64,000 nt of DNA from Boseongicola aestuarii (GTDB lineage: Bacteria > Pseudomonadota > Alphaproteobacteria > Rhodobacterales > Rhodobacteraceae), in the NCBI RefSeq assembly GCF_900184815.1, contig NZ_FXXQ01000001.1:530631-594630 (forward strand), given 5' to 3'. A program made the translations under genes and the position numbers. Below, piece after piece: positions 63,959 to 64,000 of this stretch. The notes under the pieces were generated by a model. That model made no database searches, was not told the origin of the DNA, and saw nothing but the letters and a program-made list of their open reading frames with translations. Each line of letters starts with the position of its first letter. The stretch's first letter is position 1.

Positions 63959-64000
63959 ATGCAAGTTACCACCATCGGCCTCGATTTGGCCAAGAATGTC
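63959..64000 (+). CDS. IS110-family transposase, start only
   Basis: ATG 63959 with GAGGAG upstream reads MQVTTIGLDLAKNV, the start of the DEDD (RuvC-like) domain of IS110/IS116/IS902 transposases; the first catalytic Asp is the D in LDLAK. The window ends after 14 codons. Confidence 0.85.
   Translation, partial: MQVTTIGLDLAKNV

Overview
The window looks like a chromosomal stretch of a marine alphaproteobacterium of the Rhodobacteraceae (Roseobacter group). The supporting signs are a GC-rich core with short, tightly packed genes, two TRAP transporter operons, a B12-dependent (class II) ribonucleotide reductase, a Bpt-type leucyl/arginyl-protein transferase, an Entner-Doudoroff aldolase next to glnE, and an exported protein ending in an (I/V)PLPAG sorting tail. 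This assignment is from gene content only; no database search was possible.

Bases 1-39568 are ordinary core genome. From the left: the end of eda, glnE, a YbaK-type deacylase, two small membrane proteins (DUF2852 and RDD), bpt, a 2-oxoacid-type TRAP operon (dctP-dctQ-dctM, minus strand) with a divergent Cache-domain histidine kinase/response regulator pair, a YihY/BrkB membrane protein, and ilvBN preceded by a readable transcription attenuator (leader peptide, antiterminator, terminator). Then come a pirin, a class V aminotransferase, a methyltransferase, nrdJ with two NrdR-box-like palindromes upstream, tRNA-Pro(TGG), a DUF192/double cold-shock pair, pdxH, fabI-gpt-aminotransferase, ppiD-trpE, and a second TRAP operon with its IclR regulator and a divergent GMC-family dehydrogenase. 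Both TRAP operons carry a hairpin between dctP and dctQ.

Bases 39569-60165 are accessory DNA: visibly more AT-rich in places, with long gene-poor gaps and many remnants. 40092-44509 holds surface-polysaccharide-type genes (methyltransferase, ParB-like protein, polysaccharide pyruvyl transferase, sulfotransferase) mixed with broken copies. An IS3-type transposase tail, a tyrosine-recombinase tail beside a tRNA-like 15-mer, and a doubly damaged serine recombinase mark old mobile elements. A 2.7-kb block (50719-53395) of unrecognised small genes plus the broken serine recombinase is bounded by a perfect 18-bp inverted repeat, and I regard it as the most unusual structure here. 57068-58985 is a small TetR-controlled unit (TetR, membrane protein, SRPBCC protein) with two matching GTTAGC/GCTAAC palindromes.

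Bases 60166-63695 hold an AraC regulator followed by DJ-1/PfpI, dihydroflavonol-reductase-like and glutathione-S-transferase-like genes, plausibly an electrophile or aldehyde detoxification unit. The window ends inside an IS110-family element (transposase start at 63959). At least four copies of an ~80-bp dispersed repeat lie in the gaps of the right-hand third.
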